A DNA stretch of 54,821 nucleotides from an uncultured Parolsenella sp. (GTDB taxonomy: Bacteria; Actinomycetota; Coriobacteriia; Coriobacteriales; Atopobiaceae): NCBI GenBank assembly GCA_934668375.1, contig CAKUNF010000012.1:1-54821 (forward strand). Reading direction: 5' to 3'. The notes under the pieces are model-generated. The model did not search any database. It was not told where the DNA came from and worked only from the letters and a program-made list of their open reading frames with translations. How positions within the stretch are numbered: the first letter of the stretch is position 1; each line of letters starts with the position of its first letter. Made by a program: the position numbers and the translations under genes. Positions 44,962 through 53,562 of the stretch are shown here, piece by piece.

Positions 44962-45954
44962 CTAGCGCTGCTCGGGCTTCCAGGCGTCGTAGTTCTTCTT
45001 GAACAGATTCACGTAGGACTCGGAGCCGTCGCTCTCGCGATTGCCGGCCATTGGGGCCAGGATCTTCTCCTTGTCGGCCGTGGGGTCCGAGCTCTGAGCG
45101 GACAGCTGCCAGGCTTCGTAGATTGCCTCGACGCGATTGCGCAGCCAGCTCGCAAGGGTCGAGACGTTGGCCTTCTGGTCTGCGTAGGTACCCGTCGTCT
45201 GGACGTCAATGTCGGCGAGCGTGGAGGCCTCGTTGCTCACGTCGAGAGAAAGCTGCTTGGCCTGCTGCTCGCCGGCGGCGCGCTCCTCAGACGTGCCGGA
45301 GACACCCGTGCTGTCCAGGAGACTCTCCAGCTCGTCGGCCCGAGCGGAGAGATCGGATAGTGCCTCATAGGAAGAGGTGAGCGACGAGAACGTGGCCTCG
45401 TCGGCAGAGACGACCGTAGAGGCGTCCGAGCCGCTCGAGTCCTGGCCGACGAGCCTGTCAACCGTACCCGGAAAGCCTGCCTGCGAGGTGTCCGCTGGCG
45501 TAGTTGCGCGCGTGTCCGTGAGCGTTGGGTCCCAGGGGTGCGTGATGACGAGTGCCGCACCGCCCACGACGAGCAGGCTCGCGATGGCCGCAAGGGCGAA
45601 CACCTTGGTGTGCGGCAGGCGTTCCCTGCCATAGGCGCCCTCGACGCGGGGGTCGGGCTCGGAGGGAATGGCGCTCTCGATGCGCGGCAGCGTTGAGGTA
45701 CGCTCTCGCTCGAGGCGGCGTTCCTCGGCCATGCGACGGTCAAGCTCGTCCGACGCCTTTGCCACGGGCGCGGCAGAGACGGGCATGCCGCACTTGGGGC
45801 ACGTGGGCTGGCCAGCGGGAACAAGCGCGCCACACGAGGGGCACCAGGTGCCCCTCAACTTGGGCATCACACGCGTTGCGGACAGATTTGCATGACAAGC
45901 GGGGCATACGTCGAGGCCATCGGCTATCTGCGACCCGCAAGAAGGGCACTTCAC
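44962..45954 (-). CDS. Double zinc-ribbon membrane protein, uncharacterised
   Basis: 330 residues. Two N-terminal zinc ribbons (CPSC at 3-6 with CPAC at 17-20; CPSC at 38-41 with CPKC at 52-55), a charged Glu/Arg helix (68-90), one membrane helix (about 117-137), then an external Ser/Thr/Ala-rich helical domain. The layout matches zinc-ribbon-TM proteins of Gram-positives whose role is unclear. GTG 45954 overlaps the aconitase stop as GTGA. Function not assignable. Confidence 0.72.
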   Translation of the reverse strand: MKCPSCGSQIADGLDVCPACHANLSATRVMPKLRGTWCPSCGALVPAGQPTCPKCGMPVSAAPVAKASDELDRRMAEERRLERERTSTLPRIESAIPSEPDPRVEGAYGRERLPHTKVFALAAIASLLVVGGAALVITHPWDPTLTDTRATTPADTSQAGFPGTVDRLVGQDSSGSDASTVVSADEATFSSLTSSYEALSDLSARADELESLLDSTGVSGTSEERAAGEQQAKQLSLDVSNEASTLADIDVQTTGTYADQKANVSTLASWLRNRVEAIYEAWQLSAQSSDPTADKEKILAPMAGNRESDGSESYVNLFKKNYDAWKPEQR

Positions 45955-48632
45955 GAAAGCTCCTCCAACACATAGGGAAGAATGCCGCCGCTTCGAAGGA
46001 ACGCGCCCTCGAGGGCGGTGTCCACGCGAACGACGCAGTCGAACGAGACGCGCGCGCCATCTGCTCGCGTGGCGGTCACGGTCGTGCGGGGGCGAGCGGG
46101 CAGCCCGGCGACAAGGTCAACGGGCTCGATATCGTAGACCTCCGTGCCGTCCAAGCCAAGGGTCGCGGCACCCTGTCCCTCAATAAATTCAAGCGGAAGG
46201 ATGCCCATCTGCACGAGGTTCGAGCGGTGAATGCGCTCGAAGCTCTCGGCGATGACGGCCCGCACGCCCAGGAGCAGCGGACCCTTGGCGGCCCAATCGC
46301 GGCTGGACCCCGAACCGTACATGCGACCGGCAACGATGACGAGCGGAACACTCGCCTTCGCATAGTCCTCGGCGGCATCAAAGACGCTCGTGACCTCATC
46401 GTTCAGCAGGTCTCGCGTGACGGGGCCGGGACGTCCGGCGAGCTTGTTGTCGAGCTTGACGTTGGCAAACGTGCCGCGAGCCATGCATTCGTGATTTCCT
46501 CGGCGCGAGCCATACGTGTTGAAATCTCCGCGCTCGACGCCGCGCTCGAGCAGGTAGCGGGCGCACGGGGAGTCGGGAGAGATGGCACCGGCGGGCGAGA
46601 TGTGATCGGTTGTCACGAAGTCGCCAAACAGCGCGAGGGCCCTCGCGCCCTCAACGCCGACGGCCTGCTGCCTTCTCGCGATCTCGAAGTAGGGCGGCCG
46701 GCGAACGTAGGTCGAGGTCTCGTCCCAGGCAAACGTAGCAGACTCGGACGACTCGATGGCGCGCCAGGACGCCTCCCCCTCCATGAGGCCCTCCATGCCG
46801 CGCTCATAGACGTCGGAGGTGAGGACCTCGTCGAGAACGGCCTGGATCTCTGCGGTGGTAGGCATGATGTCACCGAGGTAGACGGGCGCGCCATCCGGCG
46901 AGGTGCCCACGGGCTCGATGGCCAGATCCACGTCCATCGTTCCCGCAAGGGAGTAGGCCACGACAAGCGCCGGCTGGGCAAGGAAGTTCTGCGCGACGTC
47001 CGGAGAGATCCTTCCGTCGAAGTTGCGATTGCCCGAGAGAACGCTCGTGAGCTCGACGTCTGCAGAGAGAGGTTTGAGACACGGGAGGATGTCGCCCGAG
47101 TTGCCGATGCAGCTCATGCACCCAAAGCCACACGTGTAGAAGCCAACGGCCCTGAGGTCGTCAAGCAGGCCGGCTCGCTGGAGGATGAGGGATGCCGCGT
47201 GGCTGCCCGGAGCCAGGATCCGCTTGACCCAAGGCTTGGGCTCAAGACCGGCCTCGCGCGCGTGGCGGGCGGCAAGGCCCGCGGCGACCATCATCGCAGG
47301 GTCTGTCGCCGTCGTGCAGCTCGTGATTGCCGCAATGGCAAGCGTGCCGTGGCCAAGCTCGTAGCCGGTGCCATCGGCGCACGCGGCGTTCCAGCGCTCC
47401 CCCATGTCTGCGTGGCCGTGCGCGGCGCTCGAGGTCTCGAAGCGCTCCTTGAGGCCGGCAGGCGTCACGCGGTTGTGAGGACGAGAGGGGCCGGCGAGAG
47501 AGAGCTCGACATCGGCGAGGTCAAGCTCGATGACGCGAGCGTAGCGACGGTCCTCGCGCGAGCCAAAGACCCCCTGGGCACGCGCGTACGCCTCGACGAA
47601 CTCGATGTCGGCCGGGTTGCGGCCCGTCAGGCGCAGATAGTCGAGCACGTTCTCGTCAATCGGGAACAGCGTCGAGGTGGCACCGTACTCGGGCGTCATG
47701 TTGGAGACGCAGGCACGCTGCGTCACCGTGAGCGTGGGGGCGCCGGGGCCATACGCCTCGACGAGGCAGCCCACGACGCCCTCGGCGCGCAGGCGCTCGG
47801 CCACGGTGAGCGCGAGGTCCATGGCGGAGATGCCGTCGCCGAGGCGGCCGGTGAGGTGGAGGCCAACAACCTCGGGCACACGCATGGAAATGGGCTGACC
47901 AAGCGCAGCCGCCTCGGCCTCGATGCCGCCAACACCCCACCCAAGCACGCCAATCCCGTTTGCCGTGGGCGTGTGGGAGTCCGTGCCCACGACCGTGTCG
48001 AAGCATGCAAGCTCACCCTCGCCCTGCCAGAGCGCGTCGGTGGAGACGACCTCGCAGAAGCGCTCGATGTTGAGCTGATGGCAGATGCCGCGTCCCGGCG
48101 GAACGATGCGCACGTTGTCAAACGAGCGACTCGCCCACTTGAGGAACGAGAAGCGCTCGCGATTGCGGCTCGCCTCGATGGCAAGGTTGTCCCCGAGCGC
48201 GCTCGCGCAGCCCGCAACGTCGGCCGTCACGGAGTGGTCAATGACGAGCGTGCAGGGAATGCGCGGGTTGACGGCGCGCGGATCTCCCCCACGCTCCACC
48301 ATGGCATCGCGCATGGCGGCAAAGTCAACGAAGACGGGCACGCCCGTGAAGTCCTGGAACAGCACGCGCGCCGGCATGAACTCGATCTCCTCGCCGGCGC
48401 CGCCGGAGCGAGCCGCCTCCATGATGCGGGACGCGGCAAGAACGGCCTGCTCATCAGTATGTGCGCGGCGGATCACGTTCTCGAGCAGCACGACGAGGCA
48501 GGCAGGAAGCTCATCTGCCCCCGGAATCGCGGAAACGTCAACGATGCGCCTGCTCTCGGACCCAGCCGTGAGGATACGTCCCGATCGCGCGTTCGCGACG
48601 GCGCTAGCGAAGATGTTCTGGTCCATGGTCAT
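45951..48632 (-). CDS. acnA: Aconitate hydratase A
   Basis: [4Fe-4S] citrate/isocitrate isomerase, 893 residues, AcnA/IRP1 type. It contains DSHTPTANGIGVLGWGVGGIEAEAAALGQP, cluster cysteines in ITSCTTATDP and CGFGCMSCIGNSG, LSGNRNFDGR, DHISPAGAI, YGSRRGNHECMARGTF and GSSRDWAAKGPLLLGVRAVIAESFERIHRSNL. The block normally written ITSCTNTSNP is altered here. ATG 48632 has GAGG 4 bases upstream and overlaps the ATPase end by 29 bases. No other TCA gene is nearby; a role in glutamate supply would fit. Confidence 0.93.
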   Translation of the reverse strand: MTMDQNIFASAVANARSGRILTAGSESRRIVDVSAIPGADELPACLVVLLENVIRRAHTDEQAVLAASRIMEAARSGGAGEEIEFMPARVLFQDFTGVPVFVDFAAMRDAMVERGGDPRAVNPRIPCTLVIDHSVTADVAGCASALGDNLAIEASRNRERFSFLKWASRSFDNVRIVPPGRGICHQLNIERFCEVVSTDALWQGEGELACFDTVVGTDSHTPTANGIGVLGWGVGGIEAEAAALGQPISMRVPEVVGLHLTGRLGDGISAMDLALTVAERLRAEGVVGCLVEAYGPGAPTLTVTQRACVSNMTPEYGATSTLFPIDENVLDYLRLTGRNPADIEFVEAYARAQGVFGSREDRRYARVIELDLADVELSLAGPSRPHNRVTPAGLKERFETSSAAHGHADMGERWNAACADGTGYELGHGTLAIAAITSCTTATDPAMMVAAGLAARHAREAGLEPKPWVKRILAPGSHAASLILQRAGLLDDLRAVGFYTCGFGCMSCIGNSGDILPCLKPLSADVELTSVLSGNRNFDGRISPDVAQNFLAQPALVVAYSLAGTMDVDLAIEPVGTSPDGAPVYLGDIMPTTAEIQAVLDEVLTSDVYERGMEGLMEGEASWRAIESSESATFAWDETSTYVRRPPYFEIARRQQAVGVEGARALALFGDFVTTDHISPAGAISPDSPCARYLLERGVERGDFNTYGSRRGNHECMARGTFANVKLDNKLAGRPGPVTRDLLNDEVTSVFDAAEDYAKASVPLVIVAGRMYGSGSSRDWAAKGPLLLGVRAVIAESFERIHRSNLVQMGILPLEFIEGQGAATLGLDGTEVYDIEPVDLVAGLPARPRTTVTATRADGARVSFDCVVRVDTALEGAFLRSGGILPYVLEELS

Positions 48633-51033
48633 TCCGCCTCTCGTCATGGTTCTCGATGGCCTTCATGAAACTCTCGTATCCCTCGTCTCCCGCGGCAAGC
48701 TCGACTCCACGGTCGAACAGGAAGTTGAAGATGACAAGCGAAACCGCTCCGATGATGGCGACGGAGACGAGCATCACGGGATTGAGCGGGCAGATCTCAA
48801 AGAAGGAGCCGGCAACGGTGCAGCCAAACGCGATGATTCCCACAACGACCGCAAGCAGCGCCCATCGCAGGGGATTCAACGGAAGCGAGATGCGGACGAT
48901 GAGGCAGAAGCCGACGAGGCAGGTGAGCAGGACGCACACGGTGGAGACCTCGGCACGCGAGAGCCCGAAGTGCTCGAGCACGCCAGACGACAGGCCCACC
49001 GCGAGAATGACTGCTATGGAGCCGGGCATGGAGCGCGCCAGCACGTTGCCGAGAAAGCTGCCGCGGACGCGATCGCGATTGGGCTCGAGCGCAAGAACGA
49101 ACGACGGAATCCCGATGATGGCCGTGGAGATGAGCGACATCTGGACCGGCTGGAACGGATAGGGCGGGATAAGGGCACACAGCAGTGCCAGCACGGCCGA
49201 GAAGACCGTCTTGACGAGGAAGAGCGAGGCGGAACGCTGCAGGTTGTTGATGGAGCGGCGCCCCTCGGCGACCACCGCGGGCATATGGGCAAAGTCATTG
49301 TCCACGAGCACGACCTCGGCAACGTTGCGCGCCGCGTCGGAGCCAGACGCCATGGCCACGGAGCAATCGGCCTCTCTCAGGGCAAGCACGTCGTTCACGC
49401 CGTCGCCCGTCATGGCCACGGTGTGGCCGGCGTGGCGAAGTGCCTGAACGAGCTCGCGCTTCTGCTGTGGCGTCACGCGCCCGAACACGTGATAGGTCAT
49501 GGCCGCCTGCTTGAGGGCCTCGGGCGTCGTGAGCGTCGAGGCGTCCACCCACTTGTCAGCGTCCGGAACACCCGCCTCCTCGGCAATGCCGGAGACCGTG
49601 CGCGGATCGTCTCCGGATATCACGTTGAGCGTGACGCCCTGCTCCACGAAGTAGGCGATCGTGGCGGGGGCATTCGCGCGAATGTGGTCGGAAAGCGAGA
49701 GGATGCCCAGGGGTCGAGCGTCCCCGACAAGGCATCCGTCATTGTCAAAGCCGTCGCATTCGGCAACGACAAGCGTGCGCTCGCGCTCCCCCGTCTGAGA
49801 CAGCGCCAACGAGACCTCTGAGGGAACGCCGGCCGCAAAGACGAACTGAGCCGCACCCATGACGAGCGCGCGGCCGCCGGGCATGACGCACCCGGAGTAC
49901 TTTCTCGCGCTCGAGAAGCCAATCGCACGCTCGGCGACAGGGGCATCGATGCCCGCCTCGGTGGCGTGGCGGATGATTGCGGTGGCCGTCTCGTTGGCGT
50001 CATGGGCATTGGCGCGAACAATCGAGGCCGCGGCAAGCTCAACCTCATCCGAGCCATGCCCGTCAACGCCCACGCTTCTCTCGAAGTCCATGGATCCCGA
50101 GGTGATCGTGCCCGTCTTGTCCAGGCAAAGGACATCGACGCGCGCGAGCATCTCAATGCAGTAGAACTGCTGGATGAGGACGTTCTTCCTCGCAAGACGA
50201 GCCGTTGAGATGGCAAGCACCGAGGAGGTGAGCAGCACGAGACCCTGCGGAATCATGCCCACAAGGGCGGCGACCGTGGTGAGGATGGCCTGATTGATCG
50301 TGGAGCCGTCCTGCAGTGTGCGAAGGAACAGGAGGATGCCCACGGGCGCGAGCAGCCACGTTGCCCAGCGTATGATCATGTTGAGCGTGCTCATGATCTC
50401 CGACTTGGCGCCCTTGACGTACTTGGCCTCGGCATTGATGCGAGAGGCGTAGCTGTCCGCTCCGACGCGCGTCACACGAGCCACGAGACAACCGGAGTCG
50501 AGGAAGCTGCCGCTCATGAGCTCTGAGCCCAGGACCTTGGTCACGGGCTTGCTCTCGCCCGTGAGCAGGCTCTCGTTGACGCCCGCCTCGCCCCAGACCA
50601 CCTCGGCGTCGGCCGGGATCTGGTCTCCGCGAGAGAGCACGAGCAGGTCATCGAGCACGACCTGCTCGTGGGAGACGCAGACGTCCCTGCCGTCCCTCCT
50701 GATGACGACGGGACGCTCCGCGAGAATCGAGAGCTTGTCGATCGTGCGCTTGGAGCGGATCTCCTGGAACACGCCGATGAAGAGGTTGGCGAAGACGACG
50801 ACCACATAGGAAAGGTTTCGCCAGGAACCCGTGAGGGCGACAAGCCCTGCGAGCACGAGGTTCACGCCGTTGAAGAGCGTAAACGTGTGTTCGGCGGCAA
50901 TCTGCCCCACAGACTTGGTCTTGGGACCGGCATAGGCGTTCGTGAGGCCCTCGGCAAGTCGATCGGCAACCTCCTCCGACGAGAGGCCACGCAGCTCGGG
51001 CGCAACGATGTCCTCTGTGTTCTCGTCGATCAA
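48604..51033 (-). CDS. P-type cation-transporting ATPase (CtpE/Exp7-like)
   Basis: Membrane cation pump, 809 residues. A-domain LTGES (157-161), TM4 GMIPQGLVLLTS (259-270), phosphorylation Asp305 in CLDKTGT, VFGRVTPQQKRELV and MTGDGVNDVLAL in the P domain; about ten helices. The TM4 PQGL in place of PEGL and the absence of CPx point to the CtpE/Exp7-like group, some of which move Ca2+; substrate unproven. The frame's first TTG (51045) has no Shine-Dalgarno; TTG 51033 has GGAG six bases upstream and is chosen. Confidence 0.87.
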   Translation of the reverse strand: MIDENTEDIVAPELRGLSSEEVADRLAEGLTNAYAGPKTKSVGQIAAEHTFTLFNGVNLVLAGLVALTGSWRNLSYVVVVFANLFIGVFQEIRSKRTIDKLSILAERPVVIRRDGRDVCVSHEQVVLDDLLVLSRGDQIPADAEVVWGEAGVNESLLTGESKPVTKVLGSELMSGSFLDSGCLVARVTRVGADSYASRINAEAKYVKGAKSEIMSTLNMIIRWATWLLAPVGILLFLRTLQDGSTINQAILTTVAALVGMIPQGLVLLTSSVLAISTARLARKNVLIQQFYCIEMLARVDVLCLDKTGTITSGSMDFERSVGVDGHGSDEVELAAASIVRANAHDANETATAIIRHATEAGIDAPVAERAIGFSSARKYSGCVMPGGRALVMGAAQFVFAAGVPSEVSLALSQTGERERTLVVAECDGFDNDGCLVGDARPLGILSLSDHIRANAPATIAYFVEQGVTLNVISGDDPRTVSGIAEEAGVPDADKWVDASTLTTPEALKQAAMTYHVFGRVTPQQKRELVQALRHAGHTVAMTGDGVNDVLALREADCSVAMASGSDAARNVAEVVLVDNDFAHMPAVVAEGRRSINNLQRSASLFLVKTVFSAVLALLCALIPPYPFQPVQMSLISTAIIGIPSFVLALEPNRDRVRGSFLGNVLARSMPGSIAVILAVGLSSGVLEHFGLSRAEVSTVCVLLTCLVGFCLIVRISLPLNPLRWALLAVVVGIIAFGCTVAGSFFEICPLNPVMLVSVAIIGAVSLVIFNFLFDRGVELAAGDEGYESFMKAIENHDERRNDHGPEHLR

Positions 51034-51139
51034 AGTGGGCTCCAATCAAGGTAGGCGCCGAATTGCCCAGGGCGCATGCGAATGTTCATTGTACGGGGTC
51101 GAGGTGCAAACGGCCCCCTCAAGACAAGTGCTTACAGAA

Positions 51140-51174
51140 CTGAAACCTACCCAATCCATTCGCGAGGGTTTCAG
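51140..51174. repeat. Inverted repeat between ATPase and tRNA-Arg
   Basis: CTGAAACC (51140-51147) and GGTTTCAG (51167-51174) are perfect inverted copies 19 bases apart. The right arm overlaps the tRNA-Arg -35. It also lies upstream of the divergent ATPase gene, so an operator for either is possible. Confidence 0.45.
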
Positions 51175-51198
51175 AAAGGCGCCCGGTTGCCGTATACT
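51170..51198 (+). promoter_or_regulatory. tRNA-Arg promoter
   Basis: TTCAGA (51170-51175), 17-base spacer, TATACT (51193-51198), then 11 bases to the tRNA 5' end. Confidence 0.65.
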
Positions 51199-51209
51199 GT
51201 CCATCGCTT

Positions 51210-51286
51210 GCTCTCTTAGCTCAGCTGGATAGAGCGTTCGCCTCCGGAGCGAAAGGTCGCGGGTTCGAATCCCACAGAGAGCACCA
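51210..51286 (+). tRNA. tRNA-Arg (CCG)
   Basis: Complete cloverleaf with encoded CCA: acceptor GCTCTCT pairs with AGAGAGC, anticodon stem TTCGC/GCGAA with loop CTCCGGA (anticodon CCG), T-arm GCGGGTTCGAATCCCAC. Its 3' tail and terminator are copied 190 bases downstream. Confidence 0.97.
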
Positions 51287-51322
51287 TTCGATTAGCCAGG
51301 GCCCCAGCGATGGGGCCTTTTT
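51269..51322 (+). repeat. Direct repeat copy 1: tRNA-Arg 3' end plus terminator
   Basis: 54 bases from inside the T-arm through the tRNA CCA end and the terminator. Copy 2 (51459-51512) differs at one base (T at 51288, A at 51478). Copy 1 belongs to the functional tRNA. Confidence 0.9.
51299..51322 (+). terminator. tRNA-Arg terminator
   Basis: GGCCCC / GGGGCC stem (51300-51317) with an AGCGAT loop, followed by TTTTT (51318-51322). Confidence 0.9.
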
Positions 51323-51458
51323 AGTGGGCGGCCCAGCGCGGAGGGATTCGAACCCGGTAGGGGCCGAGGCGAGGAAACGCGCGAGCGTTTCCCGGCGAGG
51401 CGCCCGAGGGGCGGAACGCCCCGAGGGGCACGCGGGCCCGCGAAGCGAGAACGCAGAC
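51323..51458. other. Hairpin-rich spacer between tRNA-tail repeats
   Basis: 136 very GC-rich bases without a credible gene. It contains GGGATTCGAACCC (51343-51355), an exact inverted copy of the T-arm of the adjacent tRNA (51261-51273). Three perfect stems follow: GGAAACGC/GCGTTTCC (51373-51392), GGGGCG/CGCCCC (51408-51422) and CGCGGGCCCGCG (51431-51442). On the minus strand the left part resembles another tRNA 3' half (GGGTTCGAATCCCTCCGCGC). Confidence 0.75.
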
Positions 51459-51512
51459 ATCCCACAGAGAGCACCATACGATTAGCCAGGGCCCCAGCGA
51501 TGGGGCCTTTTT
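51459..51512 (+). repeat. Direct repeat copy 2: orphan tRNA-Arg tail plus terminator
   Basis: Second copy of the 54-base unit, 190 bases downstream of the first. The tRNA 3' tail here is not attached to a tRNA body. The terminator stem and T-run (51489-51512) are intact, so a second termination site remains before aroF. Confidence 0.9.
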
Positions 51513-51565
51513 CGTTTAGCAGCACTGCCCGTTGGCGCATGTAGTACCATCAGTCAACTGACTTA

Positions 51566-51586
51566 AACTCGCACTAGGTCCGAGTT
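51566..51586 (+). promoter_or_regulatory. Leader stem upstream of aroF
   Basis: AACTCG and CGAGTT form a 6-bp stem around a 9-base loop, 20 bases before the aroF ATG. No T-run and no obvious leader peptide rich in aromatic codons. The gap 51513-51605 otherwise holds only weak promoter-like TAAACT. Confidence 0.3.
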
Positions 51587-51605
51587 GTGCTACAAGGGGG
51601 AAGCG

Positions 51606-52625
51606 ATGATCGCAGTCGTCAAGGACACGGCAACGCCGGAGCAGGTAGACCATTTCGTAAGTTGGATCGAGAGCAAGGGGCTCTCGGCGCACATATCCAA
51701 GGGCGACAACACGACGATAATCGGCCTTGTTGGCGACACGACCCAGGTTGACCCCTACCTCATCGAGGGTATGGACATCATCGAGCGCGTGCAGCGCGTC
51801 TCCGAGCCCTTCAAGCGCGCCAACCGCAAGTTCCATCCGCTCGACACCGTCGTTGACTGCGGCCACGGCGTGAAGGTCGGCGGCGGAACGTTCAACGTCA
51901 TCGCGGGCCCCTGCTCCGTCGAGGGCGAGAACCTCATCCGCATCGCCCGCGAGGTCAAGGCGGCTGGCGCCACGATGCTGCGCGGCGGCGCCTACAAGCC
52001 CCGCACCTCCCCGTACGCCTACCAGGGCATGGGCGAGGAGGGTCTCGACATACTGTGCGAGGCCCGAGACGAGCTCGACATGCCGATCGTGACCGAGATC
52101 ATGGACCCGAGGGACGTCGACAAGTTCCTCTCGCGCAACATCGAGGTCTGGCAGATCGGCGCGCGCAACTCCCAGAACTTCCCGCTGCTCAAGGAGGTGG
52201 GCAAGACGCGCACGCCCATCCTCCTCAAGCGTGGCATCGCCGGCACCATCGACGAGCTGCTCATGGCGGCCGAGTACATCATGAGCGAGGGCAACCCCAA
52301 CGTCATCGTCTGCGAGCGCGGCATCCGCACGTTCGAGACGCGCACGAGAAACTCGTTCGACCTCAACGCCATCCCCGTGCTCCACGGTCTCACTCACCTG
52401 CCGGTCTGCGCGGACCCGAGCCACGCCACCGGCCACACGCGCTACGTGACCCCGATGGCGCTCGCCGCAACCGCCGCCGGTGCCGACTGCCTCGAGATCG
52501 AGGTGCACGACGACCCCAAGCACGCCTGGTCCGACGGCGCCCAGGCGCTCACGCCGGCGCAGTTCCGCGACGCCATGGCGCGCATCGCCAAGGTGCGCGA
52601 GGCCGTGACGATGGAGGTCGAGTAG
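51606..52625 (+). CDS. aroF: DAHP synthase (3-deoxy-7-phosphoheptulonate synthase), AroF type I-beta
   Basis: First step of the shikimate pathway, PEP plus erythrose-4-phosphate, 339 residues. The N-terminal ferredoxin-like regulatory domain (1-75; DTATPEQVDHFVSWIESKGL) is followed by the barrel: IAGPCSVEGENL, LRGGAYKPRTSPYAYQG, WQIGARNSQNFPLL, LLKRGIAGTIDE, VCERGIRTFE and PVCADPSHATGHTRYV. ATG 51606 follows AAGGGGGAA. The gene begins aroF-tyrA-aroB. G+C is high, as in its neighbours upstream. Confidence 0.95.
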   Translation: MIAVVKDTATPEQVDHFVSWIESKGLSAHISKGDNTTIIGLVGDTTQVDPYLIEGMDIIERVQRVSEPFKRANRKFHPLDTVVDCGHGVKVGGGTFNVIAGPCSVEGENLIRIAREVKAAGATMLRGGAYKPRTSPYAYQGMGEEGLDILCEARDELDMPIVTEIMDPRDVDKFLSRNIEVWQIGARNSQNFPLLKEVGKTRTPILLKRGIAGTIDELLMAAEYIMSEGNPNVIVCERGIRTFETRTRNSFDLNAIPVLHGLTHLPVCADPSHATGHTRYVTPMALAATAAGADCLEIEVHDDPKHAWSDGAQALTPAQFRDAMARIAKVREAVTMEVE

Positions 52626-52626
52626 C

Positions 52627-53523
52627 GTGGCGCAGGCAGAAGAGAGCGTACGGCCCTCGCAGATGGTGACGGGTCGCGTGGGCATCGTGGGCCTCGGCCT
52701 CATCGGCGGATCGATCGCCCGTGCCATGGCAAGAGGCGGCCACGAGGTCTACGCCTTTGACCTCAACGAGGATATCGAGACGTTCGCAGCCATCGAGACC
52801 ACGTCGGGCACGCTCACGGACGAGCTCGTCCCCACGTGCGAGCTCATCGTGCTCGCCTGCTATCCCAAGGCCTGCGTCGACTGGCTCCGCGAGCACGCCT
52901 CGCTCGTGAGCCCGGACGCCATCGTCATCGACACGGGCGGCGTCAAGCGCTCCGTCTGCGAGCCGTGCTTCCAGATAGCGAGGGATACGGGCATCAGGTT
53001 CGTGGGCTGCCATCCCATGGCGGGCACGCAGTTCTCCGGATACGCCCACTCGCGCGCCAACATGTTCGAGGGCGCGCCCATGGTCGTCTGCCCGCCGCCG
53101 GAGGTCCGTGGTGTCGAGTGCCTCGCGCTCGTCGACAGGCTCGAGGGGCTCCTCGCGCCCTGTGGCTTCGACAAGTTCACCGTCACGACGCCCGAGCGTC
53201 ACGACGAGGTCATCGCGTACACCTCGCAGCTGGCCCATGTGGTCTCCAACGCCTACGTGAAGAGCCCGACGCTGGCGCTGCGCCAGGGGTTTGCGGCTGG
53301 ATCCTACCGAGACCTCACACGCGTGGCCAGGCTGAACCCAACGATGTGGTGCGAGCTGTTCCTCGACGACGCCGACAACCTCTCCCGCGAGATTGGCACG
53401 ATCATCGACTCGCTCGCCCAGTACAAGGGCGCGCTCGACGAGCGCGACGGCGACAGGCTCATCGAGCTGCTCGCCGAGGGCGACCGCATCAAGCGCGCCG
53501 ACGAGAAGGAGGCCGAGGTCTAG
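52627..53523 (+). CDS. tyrA: Prephenate dehydrogenase
   Basis: NAD(P)-dependent step to 4-hydroxyphenylpyruvate for tyrosine, 298 residues. Rossmann motif VGIVGLGLIGGSIARAMARGG, VIDTGGVK, RFVGCHPMAGTQFSGYAHSRANMFEGAP and HDEVIAYTSQLAHVVSNA. No ACT domain. GTG 52627 is one base after the aroF stop, with GGAGG nine bases upstream inside aroF. Confidence 0.93.
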   Translation: MAQAEESVRPSQMVTGRVGIVGLGLIGGSIARAMARGGHEVYAFDLNEDIETFAAIETTSGTLTDELVPTCELIVLACYPKACVDWLREHASLVSPDAIVIDTGGVKRSVCEPCFQIARDTGIRFVGCHPMAGTQFSGYAHSRANMFEGAPMVVCPPPEVRGVECLALVDRLEGLLAPCGFDKFTVTTPERHDEVIAYTSQLAHVVSNAYVKSPTLALRQGFAAGSYRDLTRVARLNPTMWCELFLDDADNLSREIGTIIDSLAQYKGALDERDGDRLIELLAEGDRIKRADEKEAEV

Positions 53524-53562
53524 CTCGGTCACAATTTGTATTACCAAGGGGAAAGGAAGGAC

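Noticed and set aside
45552..48668. 1038-codon plus-strand frame opposite aconitase
   Set aside because: Antisense to a fully conserved enzyme, with low-complexity composition and no recognisable domain.
51221..51540. Short minus-strand frames over tRNA-Arg and the spacer (one contains WDSNPRP)
   Set aside because: Such peptides are a known artefact of translating tRNA genes; no ribosome-binding site.
51516..52727. Minus-strand 403-codon frame opposite aroF
   Set aside because: Antisense to DAHP synthase, no conserved motif.
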